A stretch of 64,000 nucleotides of DNA, taken from positions 125,001 to 189,000 of the forward strand of contig JAWQEG010000625.1 in the NCBI GenBank assembly GCA_033782935.1. The letters run 5' to 3'. Numbering within the stretch: position 1 is the stretch's first letter; each line of letters starts with the position of its first letter. Of this stretch, positions 37,601 through 46,647 are shown one piece after another. The position numbers were made by a program, and so were the translations under genes. The DNA is from Petrolisthes cinctipes (lineage: Eukaryota; Arthropoda; Malacostraca; Decapoda; Porcellanidae). Under the pieces are notes generated by a model. It was not told the DNA's origin, searched no databases, and saw only the letters and a program-made list of their open reading frames with translations.

Positions 37601-40437
37601 ACCACCCCTACGTTAATTTTAACATGGGTAAGCCCGGTAGGGTTGGTACTCCGCCGACATGCAGCTGTGACTCGTGTCATCCGGGACATGCTGGACGGGA
37701 ATCGTCTTTGCCCCGGCAGTGTCAACTTTTTTATATCAAAAGTTTAGCTGATTTTAAATTAAATTTTGAGTGTTGAAGAACTCTTACTATTTAACTATTC
37801 ATTATTAGACATAAGGAAATGCGTTTGAGTATTTTAGAACAAGAATAATCGTGAAATACCCAGAAAAAATAGCACTGGCTGAAAGAACGTCACCCCTACT
37901 TGGCTGCCCATGACACACTGAGGGGCAGTGGCCAGGGGCACGGACTTATGGAGGCTGGAGGGTGGCGGAGGTACGACACTCACCAGTCAGGCGTACCAGC
38001 ATTACATCACACTGTTTTAGGGATGGTAACGAAACTTTTTTTGCCGACTGTACCTCACTGAAGTCAACTATATGTTTTCCCAGGAATCTAATATCCAGTA
38101 CCATTATAGACTAAGTTCTTGGCCTGTTTTAAATGAATAGTGTTAAATATGTTGGCATCATATCGAAAGCCTTGTGCATTATTATCATTACCTTACAAGT
38201 CTCAAGCTGGGCTTCAAGTTCAGCAGTCTTTTGGCATCTTTGTTTCAGTTGTTTGATTTCTTGCTGGGCTTGCCCGAGCTTCTCCTCCAATAGGTTGTTA
38301 TTTAGGGCAGTTGCTCTGGAAATATACAGTACTCAATAAAGTAGATACACCCCTAAATACTGAATGCTTTGATTAACCCCTAAACAATGACTAATATAAC
38401 TATGTGCAGCATTTTTATTCAAAACAATGGCTGAGGACTATTCCACTATTGCCTAATAACACCAGATAATGACACTCAGTGAAGGAACACATTATGGTTC
38501 TTACAGTACATAAAGATGGAAGAAAGAAGATGACAGTAGACCAGAAATGAGAGGGAGATAGAGAGGAGGGACAACAAATACAAAGAAAACAAAATAGAAA
38601 GAAAGGACAGCTGATGAGAAGACTGGGATTGGCTCAGGTCAATACGGGTGCCAAAATCTTGAAAGGGGTATTACAGTGCTGGTAAATCTGGAGCAACCGA
38701 TTCCTCCAAACTATTCCAAACCTATATTTTTCCTGACATACTTCGGAGGAATCAAGGCGCTCGCTCCAATGTGCCAAACGTATACTATCCCCTTAAGCAT
38801 AGTCCACATCTTTGCAGGTACAGTATGCAAGATAAGTCATCATCTTAGAGTGGACTATGATTTTTCTTGCATACCACTTCATACCCTACAAGTAAACTCA
38901 CTTTAAAAATTTGTTATCCTGTTTCATCTTGGCCAGTTCCCTCTCAAGTGGTGGGAGTTTCTTGATGGCAGACTCAAAGAGGGAAACTTTCTGCTCTGCC
39001 TCACTCACCTTCTCCAGTCTGGCCTCAAGTTCCTGTCCAAAGTATACAAACAATGTTAATTTTATTACATCCTTTAAGGGGAATTAGATACATCCACTTT
39101 CAGTTATACATTACTAATTCTTCCAAACTGTGCTATAATACACACCACAAACAAGGTCTATCTTTCAATGTGTATTACAAGATTTCCTGATTTAGTATTC
39201 CTTCCTGTACAGTACTGTGTGTGGACAGACCTTGATCTTGGCTCGTGACTGGTCCAGCTGTATCTGGAGTATGTCTGCCTGGTGCTGGCTACTATTTGCC
39301 TTCACAGCTTTCTTCCTCACCTCTGTCAGTTCCTCTTCCACCTCCTCCAAGTGGGACTCAGCCAAGGTTACCTGTACAGACAAATGGGATACCAATGTTG
39401 TTAGGATCTTGTCTCTTTTTCCCTGCAAGAAAAGTCATGAACAATATTCAAGTTGGAGTAGGCCTAACTACTCTATGGTAATTTTTGCATTTACAGGAAA
39501 TTACATTACTGTACACGAGATCCTTGATATTATGCTAATATATTTATCACAGGCAAAGTAAGTAGATCACCAAGTCTGTATGATAATGAAAAGCAGAAGC
39601 CTGGAAACATTCTTGGTGGTCTTCAATGAGGGACTGAGTGCAAACTGAAGTGGTGGATACAAGTTTCAATAGTATTATATCAAGAATCTACTGTAAAGTA
39701 TATAATCTTTATGTGACTAACCTTTGCATCCTTTTCCTCAGCCTCTTTTTCCAATGTCAACACTCTTGTCCGTAGATTTTCCAGGTCCTGTAACAGCGAT
39801 TCACATTATCTTATTATTAGTTTATCATTCTAGAGATATGATTTAAGATGGTGCAGTCATCTCTATCAAAACTGTAAACCTCAACAACAAAACAGAATGA
39901 GGGACAGAAATACTCAGTAAAATGCATCACATTCACATTCCCTTCACTTATTATGCCCACACAATTCTCAGCTTCCCCTCACTGGTTCTTGCATTCACAA
40001 CCAAAGTCCCTTCATTTTTAGCTTCAGTAAAAATATTGGGGAAAGTTGTTGTTGTTGTTGATGTTCTCCCGGGGCAGAATGGCCTCCTGCCCCACAGACC
40101 CCTGGTACACTCTGGTCGCAGTGAAAAAACAAATTAAAATAAAGGAGGGGCTGGCCCTATATGCCTGGGCTACCGAAGCACATCCCAAGGAAATGGGACC
40201 AGTTTACTGGACCAGGGAGTCTGGGGGCCTCCGACCGCCAGGGAGATTGGGGGGAAGGCTTTGATCCCACAGCCAGTGCTGTGGGCCCAAGTCCACGTTA
40301 CCACAAGAGCTACAAGTGGGGCCGTACCTTCCATGAGACCAGCCCTGAAGGGACCATAAGGGGGAGGGAGGTTAGACTGCTGCATGCAAAGGGAAATGCA
40401 CCCCCGTGTGCTGGCGGTCCACACAGCAGCGGGGGGG

Positions 40438-40475
<38 letters not shown>

Positions 40476-42552
40476 CCTCCGGTTGCAGTACACCTCACGT
40501 GGATTTTTAATCCATGTGGGCAGATCTCGTCAAATCCACTAGAAAGTGACCAGATCCTACAACAATCTTTATTCTAGCCCTGTGGGGGATAACTAATATT
40601 CACAGAGAATAAAGTCGGAAAGTAATCCATACTATCAGCACCATTTTTTTAAACCTTTTTCAGTTTATTCGTGTCATTGCAAGCTGCCTAATTATATCAA
40701 CTAAAATATATTTTTGTGTTTGCAACAGACCTGGTGGAGCTTGTTGCACATGTTGAGATGGTCACTTTGCATCTGGATCATCTTGGCCTCTGTGTCCAGT
40801 GTTGAGGTGCTACTTTTGGTACACACGCGTTCCATCGTCTCCTCAGACTCCTTGGCACGGGATAGGCTCCTCTTCAGCTTGTGTTGTAGGTCGTCTACCT
40901 GAGAAAGCAGTGGGGAACTGTCATTATAATCAATATTACTGTAGTATGATTATTTTTAGTATTATTATTGTTATTATTATCATCATTATTATATGATTAA
41001 GTAATTCCACTTACAAATTATTACCAAGTACTGTATTTACTTTGACTGACTCCAAAACACTGCCTATAATATTTCAACCTCCACTCCCTCTCTCTCTCTT
41101 TCCAGTAATACATATGACACTTACAAGTTCTTTATCTCTCCTCTGTTTGATTCTGAGAGTTTCAATTTCCACATCTTTCTGAAGCAGAGCCTTCTTGTAC
41201 CTGTCCTCTGCCTCCTGCATCAGTCGCCCCAGCCTCACCACCTCTGCCTGCGTTGACACTACCTCGCTCTCTTTCTCACGGAACTTCTTGGTCACATCTG
41301 GAACAGTGGGGAAAATGTGTCGTCAAATCATCAAATGTTTAAACACCAGATAACACACCACAAAATATATGCATTTTCAAGGAGGGTGTATTGTCTGATT
41401 GTACAGTTTTACCCATCACAGCTTCTCTCGAGGAGGCTTGTACCAAAATAATAAATGAAATCGCAATATATATATAACTCAAATCATAGCAAGTTCTATT
41501 AGAAAATTTGGTTAAACTGGAGATAATGAATGTGTCGATATCTCTGTTTTTCACTTTCAACTTTCCGAAATAGCCTGAAATTTATTGAAAGAATTGCAAT
41601 TTTATAGCAGTGTTGCCAGATCCGGCTAGGTCCCAGTACTTTGGGTAAATATTGAAAAAATTACCGTTATTACGTACGGTTTTTCTACCTTCATTACCCA
41701 GTTATTCAGACAATTCTAAGACTATTTTCTTTTATGGCATTAAATGGAGCATTTTGAAATTAGCCTGACCTCACCTAACCTAACCTAGCCGCATTTGAGG
41801 AAGAAATGCCATAGAAGGAAATAGGGTAAATATTGAATGAATTACCGTTATTGGGTACGGTTTTTCTACTTTCATTACCCACTTATTTAGACCATTCTAA
41901 GACTATTTTCTTCTATGGCATTTCCTCCGCAAATGCCCCATTCAAATGGGGCATTTTGAAATTAGCCTGACCTTACCTGACCTGACCTAACCTAACCTAG
42001 ACCGCATCAGACTACCGGGACCTAACCTGGGCAAACTACTGGAACCTAACCTGGGCAAACTACCGGGAAATAATCGTGATAAAGTACAATAAATGTCTGG
42101 GGCAAAATACTGGGACCCAACCGGATCTGGCAACACTGCTACAAAACAGTAATTCTTTCAATAAATACCGGAAATAGTCTTAGAATGGTCTAAATAAGTG
42201 GGTAATGAAGGTAGAAACAACGTACGCAATAACGGTAATTCTTTCAATATTCACCTAAATTAGTGGGTAAAGGTAAAAACATCGTAATACACACCGGCAA
42301 TAAAGTAGACATTTACCACTTACCAAAGCCTACCAGTGAATCCAGACGTCTCTTGGCTCCAGTATTAATAGACATATGTTGACGTGACCCGGTAGTAGTG
42401 GCTAAAAAACTATTGTCTTCACTCGTTGAGAAATTAAGTTGTTTGGCACTATCTTGGAACATCTCATTACGACTCTTAGTCCCACTCTTTACGAACTGAT
42501 CAAAGTCTTTTAGTGCCCTCACCACCACTGTAGGTTCTGGTGACATATCCAT
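34668..42552 (-). CDS. MAD1L1: MAD1 homolog, mitotic spindle assembly checkpoint protein
   Basis: Fourteen coding exons on the minus strand: 42552-42324, 41297-41125, 40898-40731, 39787-39722, 39371-39231, 39032-38902, 38315-38192, 37429-37284, 37162-37018, 36780-36583, 36368-36118, 35782-35604, 35344-35154, 34994-34668. All phases close, giving 822 residues (human 718). Family knowledge: MAD1 forms a coiled-coil dimer that holds MAD2 at unattached kinetochores. Seen: a short non-helical head (exon 1), long charged coiled coils from exon 2 to exon 12, and the MAD2-interacting motif TKVLHFKDNP preceded by LKGDYDP across exons 11 and 12. The C-terminal kinetochore domain follows, with VVYRLTGYRVD, YKLISMYVES, LLETDFS and AFLSALTIELFNRQ. 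Human MAD1 ends just after the RQ equivalent. Here an acidic tail of about 60 residues follows, with VVVMSDED and a terminal DDLVILD. The motif that is RLK in vertebrates reads RMM. Introns carry LINE and MITE fragments. Confidence 0.93.
35835..36010. repeat. Interspersed repeat, AAGCCAGAAAAACC family
   Basis: Contains GTGCTAAGCCAGAAAAACC, TTATACCACAAAAG, GAGGGACAGCAAACAC and AAGAAATGGAATG, then GA-rich DNA. Other copies, in either orientation: about 5960-6110, 6690-6790, 8680-8880, 16505-16640, 38505-38665, 49990-50190, 52320-52440, 54755-54900 and 59015-59120. It lies in MAD1 intron 11. No internal coding or RNA polymerase III promoter was recognised. Confidence 0.65.
36805..36900 (+). mobile_element. 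3' fragment of the RT element in MAD1 intron 9
   Basis: TGGTTAACTCTGGAACACTC, ACGACTTATGTTCCTTCAAA and GGACATGATTTTAGG match the last 110 bp of coding sequence of the element at 43998-45775, with small deletions. Confidence 0.8.
37578..38050. mobile_element. Tc1/mariner-like MITE, copy B, in MAD1 intron 7
   Basis: Terminal inverted repeats CAGTTGGCAAAAAAAGTTTC and the complementary right end (GAAACTTTTTTTGCCGACTG) agree over about 33 bp with two or three differences. TA flanks both ends (37576-37577 and 38051-38052). The 473-bp interior has no transposase. Better preserved than copy A at 28601-29089, and inverted relative to it. Confidence 0.9.
38662..38800. mobile_element. MITE, GATTCCTCC family, uninterrupted form
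   Basis: GGGGTATTACAGTGCTGG at the left, GATTCCTCCAAACTATTCC and CTTCGGAGGAATCAAGG in the middle, and ACGTATACTATCCCCTTAA at the right. This is the counterpart, without the minisatellite, of the copy at 2345-2900. Confidence 0.75.
40065..40500. mobile_element. GC-rich retroposed segment with a 34-bp A tract
   Basis: GC-rich block (GGGGCAGAATGGCCTCCTGC ... CCACACAGCAGCGGGGGGG) followed by an uninterrupted A run at 40438-40471, inside AT-rich MAD1 intron 3. Composition is unlike its surroundings and the A tract suggests retroposition on the plus strand. The parent sequence was not recognised, and a SINE is possible. GC-rich sequence also continues for about 30 bp after the A run. Confidence 0.5.
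41577..42265. mobile_element. Nested GGTA-type MITEs in MAD1 intron 1
   Basis: An intact 345-bp copy at 41825-42169 (GGTAAATATTGAATG ... CTTTCAATAAATACC) is flanked by the 8-bp duplication GGAAATAG (41817-41824 and 42170-42177). Its target is another copy of the same family in the opposite orientation, which resumes with TCTTAGAATGGTCTAAATAAG and ends TTCTTTCAATATTCACC. A third, partial copy (41645-41800) precedes. Internal words are TACCGGGACCTAACCTGGG, GCCTGACC and GATCTGGCAACACTGC. Confidence 0.88.
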
Positions 42553-42658
42553 TTTGTACAGAATAGGGTAAATGTCACTAAATGAAGGTAAAACTGACTA
42601 AAACACAACACCAATGTAGGCTTCTCCACACGACTGTTTGTTTACATTGACACTCAGC

Positions 42659-42866
42659 CAGTGTTACCAGGTGTACTTGACGAAATTTCCTCAACTTTAA
42701 TATCAGAATTTCCCTTTTACCTCAAAAATTCCCTGTTTACTCTTGAAGATTGTTGTATATTTACCATCTACATACTTAATATTTCGTCTGGTAGAAATTA
42801 ATATATATCCATTGGTACTTCTAATTTCCCATGTCTACGAAAAATTCCCTATACTTGGCAACACTG
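42659..42866 (+). mobile_element. hAT-like MITE upstream of MAD1
   Basis: It begins CAGTGTTACCAGG and ends TTGGCAACACTG, 208 bp. Flanks CACTCAGC (42651-42658) and TACTCAGC (42867-42874) differ by one base, so an 8-bp target duplication is likely. Interior landmarks are AGAATTTCCCTTTTACCTC, TTTCGTCTGGTAGAAATT and CCATTGGTACTTCTAATTTC. It starts 106 bp upstream of the MAD1 start codon. Members: 46404-46632 and 59473-60146. Confidence 0.82.
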
Positions 42867-43244
42867 TACTCAGCGTCAGGGTGGCGCAACTTGCGCTGTC
42901 GATCTGCCCAAATTATTGTACACTAATGCCGAAATTATGGTACTTTCCTCGAGATTATGGTAAGCTGTGCACATCAGTTATGGCACTATTATTGTACTGT
43001 GCTAATCTATACTAATAAGCAGATTATCAATAAATAGGTTATATTATACTATAGGCCTTTGACAGTTACACAGGGACCCTTATAATCTCTTTTGGGAATC
43101 GAGGTCCCTTGACAACAGGCAACAGTGACTCAGATAAGGCTGTGAACGAGAGAAAATGAAATGTCTCAAAATTATGGTACATGGTACACAGTTAATGGTA
43201 CATGGTACGCAGACACTGATCGAATTATAGTACAAGTACCATAA

Positions 43245-43970
43245 TTATTGAAGAGGAAATTGCCGCATTCAGCTACCACGGCGATGGCCAAAGTGTTCTC
43301 AGCCAAGAACATGTGCGGGACTTTTAGGCATATAGGCTACATGAGCCGGGATGCCACTTTTACCCATCACTATGCCACTTTTACAGAAACAGCAAGGAGA
43401 ATGTGCGGGTGGATTCACAGAACCTTCAGCACATGGCAACAGGAGTGCATGATCACCCTCTGGAAAACCCTAGTGCTTCCAAGGATAGAGAGTACTGCTG
43501 ACAGCTGTTGTCACCCTACAAAATTATGGACATTGTCAGTGTGAAAGCTCCTCAGAGTACTTTTATCAGCAAAATTCAGGATGTACAGCACCTGAATTAC
43601 TGGGAAAGACTTCAACATCTTAAGCTCTACTCTATGCAGAGAAGAAGAGAGAGATACATTGTTATTCATGTGTGGAAGGTCTTTGAAGGACATGTGCCAA
43701 ACATGGGTATCCAGGCCAACTACAGCATAAGAAGAGGAAGACTCTGTAATGTGAAAAACATCAGTGGCACATCACAAAGAATACGGACTATCAAATACAA
43801 CACCTTTACACAACTGTGTACCGCAAGAGTTAAGAGATATCACCGGAGTTCCTCTTGAATCTTTCAAGAGGAAACTTGACAAATGGTTGGCTGGATTACC
43901 TGACCAGCCACCAACTCCCAGTCTCCCACTCCCACCACAACACTCTGCCGGAGCCCGGAGGTGACGAGAG
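43245..43970 (+). mobile_element. 3' coding remnant of a non-LTR retrotransposon (first LINE)
   Basis: Three reading frames in turn carry pieces of the RT thumb and C-terminal region: RRMCGWIHRTFSTWQQE and WKTLVLPRIE in one, QHLNYWERLQHLKLYSMQRR and HVWKVFEGHVPNM in the next (break near 43500), and ELRDITGVPLESFKRKLDKW in the third (break near 43770). These are typical of jockey/CR1-like LINEs. The catalytic part of RT is absent. The copy is dead. Confidence 0.8.
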
Positions 43971-43997
43971 AGAGGAACGTCCTGCTGGAGCAGATGG

Positions 43998-45775
43998 ATG
44001 CCGACAACAGCCGGGTCATTAGAAGACCGAATTCTACAAAGTATAGCTGAACTCTTCTCTCAAACCTTTGCCTTTAACTCCACACTGGACGATTCCGGCT
44101 CTATTCCTCCAACTCTGCCCCCCTCTGACTTACTTATGCCTGTCATCAGAAGGAAGTATTTTCTGCCCTCTCTGGCCTTAACACTCGGAAGGCGTACGGG
44201 CCTGATGGGATTCCTCCTGTTGTTCTCAAGAACTGTGCCCTGCCTAGACAAACTGTTCCGTCTATGTCTATCATCTAACACTTTTCCTTCTAGCTGGAAG
44301 TTTGCTCTGATCCAACCTGTTCTGAAGAAAGGTGACCGCTCCCAACCCTCCAACTATCGCCCCATTGCTTTGACCTCATGTCTATCTAAAGTCTTCGAAT
44401 CTGTTCTTAACTCCAAAATTCATAAGCACCTTATTTGTCACGACCTTCTTTCAGATCGTCAGTATGGTTTCCGTCAAGGACGCTCTACTGGCGATCTTCT
44501 ATCTCTCCTTTCTGATTCATGGTCATCCTCTTTTCGGAACTTTGGTGAAACTTTTACTGTTGCCCTCGACATATCCAAATCTTTTGATAGAGTCTGGCAC
44601 AAAGCTTTAATCTCCAAACTGCCCTCATTCGGTTTCTATCCCTCTCTCTGCACCTTTATCTCTGATTTCCTTTCTGGCCGTTCTATAGCTGCTGTTGTAG
44701 ACGGTCACTGTTCTTCTTCCAAGTCTATTAATAGTGGTGTTCCTCAGGGTTCTGTTCTATCACCCACCCTCTTTCTCCTGTTCATTAATGACCTTCTTAC
44801 CTGTACCTCTTCCCCTATCCACTCCTATGATGATGATTCCACCCTACACTACTCCACTCACTATGACAACCGTCCATCCCAGCAGCTCCTCTCCACATCA
44901 CGTGATGATGCAGTAGCACACCTCACTTCTGATCTTTCCCTCATCTCTAACTGGGGCAGAGAGAACCTTGTGGTTTTTAATGCCTCTAAAACACAGTTCC
45001 TTCATCTTTCGACTCGTACTAATCTTCCTGATGACTATCCCCTCTCCTTCAACGACACACAACTTAACCTTTCCCCCTCTCTTAATATTCTTGGAGTCTC
45101 TTTCTCTCATAATCTCTCTTGGAGAGATCAGATTACTTCTCTTGCTAAAACCGCCTCAAAGAAGTTGGGTGTGCTGCACAGATTCCGTGATTATTTCACC
45201 CCCTCGCAGTTGCTGTCTCTGTACAGGGGTCTCATCCGTCCCTGTATGGAGTACGGCTCTCATGTGTGGGGTGGTTCAACCTTCACAACACTCCTGGACA
45301 AGGTGGAATCAAAGGCTTTTCGTCTCATCAACTCTCCTCCTCTTACTGATTCACTACAACCTCTCTCTCTTCGCCGCAATGTTGCATCACTTTCTCTCTT
45401 CTATCGCTACTACACTGGACATTGCTCTTCTGAACTCTCTCAATGTATGCTTCCTCTCCTCAGGAGAGCATGCAACACTCGTCAAGCCTCTCGTTCTCAC
45501 CCCTTTTCTGTCCAACTCCCTAATGCAAGAGTTAACCGGTACTCTCAGTCTTTCATATACACAACTGGTCAACTCTGGAACACTCTACCTTCATCCATCT
45601 TTCCACCTTACTACGACTTATGTTCCTTCAAACGCAATGTGTCTAGGCATCTCGAACGAAATTGGACATGATTTTGGACACTCTGACTAAACCTACGCAG
45701 ATGGAGTCGGTGAGCGGGCCCTTGGCCTTTAGTCCCCATCTTTTTTAATAAAAAAAATAAAAATAAAAATAAAAG
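43998..45775 (+). mobile_element. Broken non-LTR retrotransposon with most of its RT domain (second LINE)
   Basis: A continuous frame at 43998-45671 (557 codons) encodes most of a reverse transcriptase and its C-terminal region: SNYRPIALTSCLSKVFESV, QYGFRQGRST, VALDISKSFDRVWH (first catalytic Asp), SGVPQGSVLSPTLFLLFIND, then HSYDDDSTLH where the family has Y-A-D-D, and a thumb with LNILGVSFSHNLSWRDQI. The 5' half, including the endonuclease, is missing. From about 44150 to 44245 the frame is shifted: the usual KAYGPDGIPP motif lies in another frame and the reading returns by a second indel. A tail GGAGTCGGTGAGCGGGCCC and an A-rich run (45747-45772) follow the stop codon. Fragments of the same family are at 20-370 and 36805-36900. 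Confidence 0.9.
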
Positions 45776-46250
45776 TATTGTACGAAGCGCAACCCAGGAC
45801 AGGAGGGGCCTACTTACATTTAAACTGCTACGCGCCTAGCTATATTTCATTATTGTTAACACAAAATTAAGCTGCTACATATGATGAGTGTGAAAATAGC
45901 ATATTGACTGACCATATCTCAGAATTTATGGAATAATTCGCCATGTCATAATGTAATTGCTTTGAAATTGTTTTAGTTGAATAAATGGAAAAAGGATTGC
46001 CTTGAAGCCGGCATTTCCAGCAGGGGGGCTGATACTATAGTCTATTACAGTCTGGGTCTATTTTCTTAAGGCACTGAAACATAGGCCCATTTGTATCTTT
46101 AATTTTTATTAACTGATATATGCTTCTTACGAACCTTCGTAGTTTTATAATGTCTGGGGGATGGTCAGTATAATAGGCCACCCGGCCCAGAGTACTCTTG
46201 TTAATTGTTATATGCCTTTACAACAATAAACTTTTCAATTCAATCTTTTA
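45776..46250 (+). mobile_element. Probable 3' UTR of the first LINE, displaced by the second
   Basis: The stretch ends TTACAACAATAAACTTTTCAATTCAATC, a form common at LINE 3' ends. It has no coding frame. The preceding LINE (43245-43970) has its C-terminal coding end just before the second LINE begins. I infer that the second inserted into the first near its stop codon. (Motif quoted in part: CAATAAACTTTTCAATTC.). Confidence 0.45.
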
Positions 46251-46403
46251 TTATCTTCTCTCTTATTTAACATGATTTTGTACAGTGCAGTATAGTATAA
46301 CGTTATTTATTTATTTATGTATTATTATTATTATTTTGTTTTTATTAATTATTAGTTTTGCGGGCGGGTTGTCTGCTACAGGTATTGGTAACGATGGTAG
46401 AAA

Positions 46404-46632
46404 CAGTGTTTTCAAGTGCAGGAAAATTTCTCTGTTTTAAAGAATTTTGAAGTCAATACGGGGAAATTATATAAAGATTGTTCAAAGGTAAACAGGAAAA
46501 TTTCTACCAGACGAAATACCAAAAAGACGGTCAATGATCAAGAGTAAACAGCAGGGAATTATTGAGGTAAAAAGGGAAATTGTGATGTTGAAGTTGGAGA
46601 AATGTTGTCAAGCAGCAGACCTGGCAACACTG
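46404..46632 (-). mobile_element. hAT-like MITE directly upstream of TRIR
   Basis: On the minus strand it begins CAGTGTTGCCAGGTCTGC and carries AACTTCAACATCACAATTTC, TTTACCTCAATAATTCCC and TTTCGTCTGGTAGAAATTTT, ending in a degenerate AAAACACTG. The end rich in family landmarks lies 15 bp before the TRIR start codon. It is inverted relative to the copy at 42659-42866. The 8-bp flanks do not match well. Confidence 0.8.
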
Positions 46633-46647
46633 TGTGAAAATGTAAAT

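Noticed and set aside
40170..40577. Frames on both strands across the A tract (poly-Lys or poly-Phe)
   Set aside because: Chance frames over a homopolymer and GC-rich repeat.
44968..45690. A 240-codon frame overlapping the LINE
   Set aside because: It is another frame of the RT-encoding sequence; the conserved RT motifs are in the 557-codon frame.
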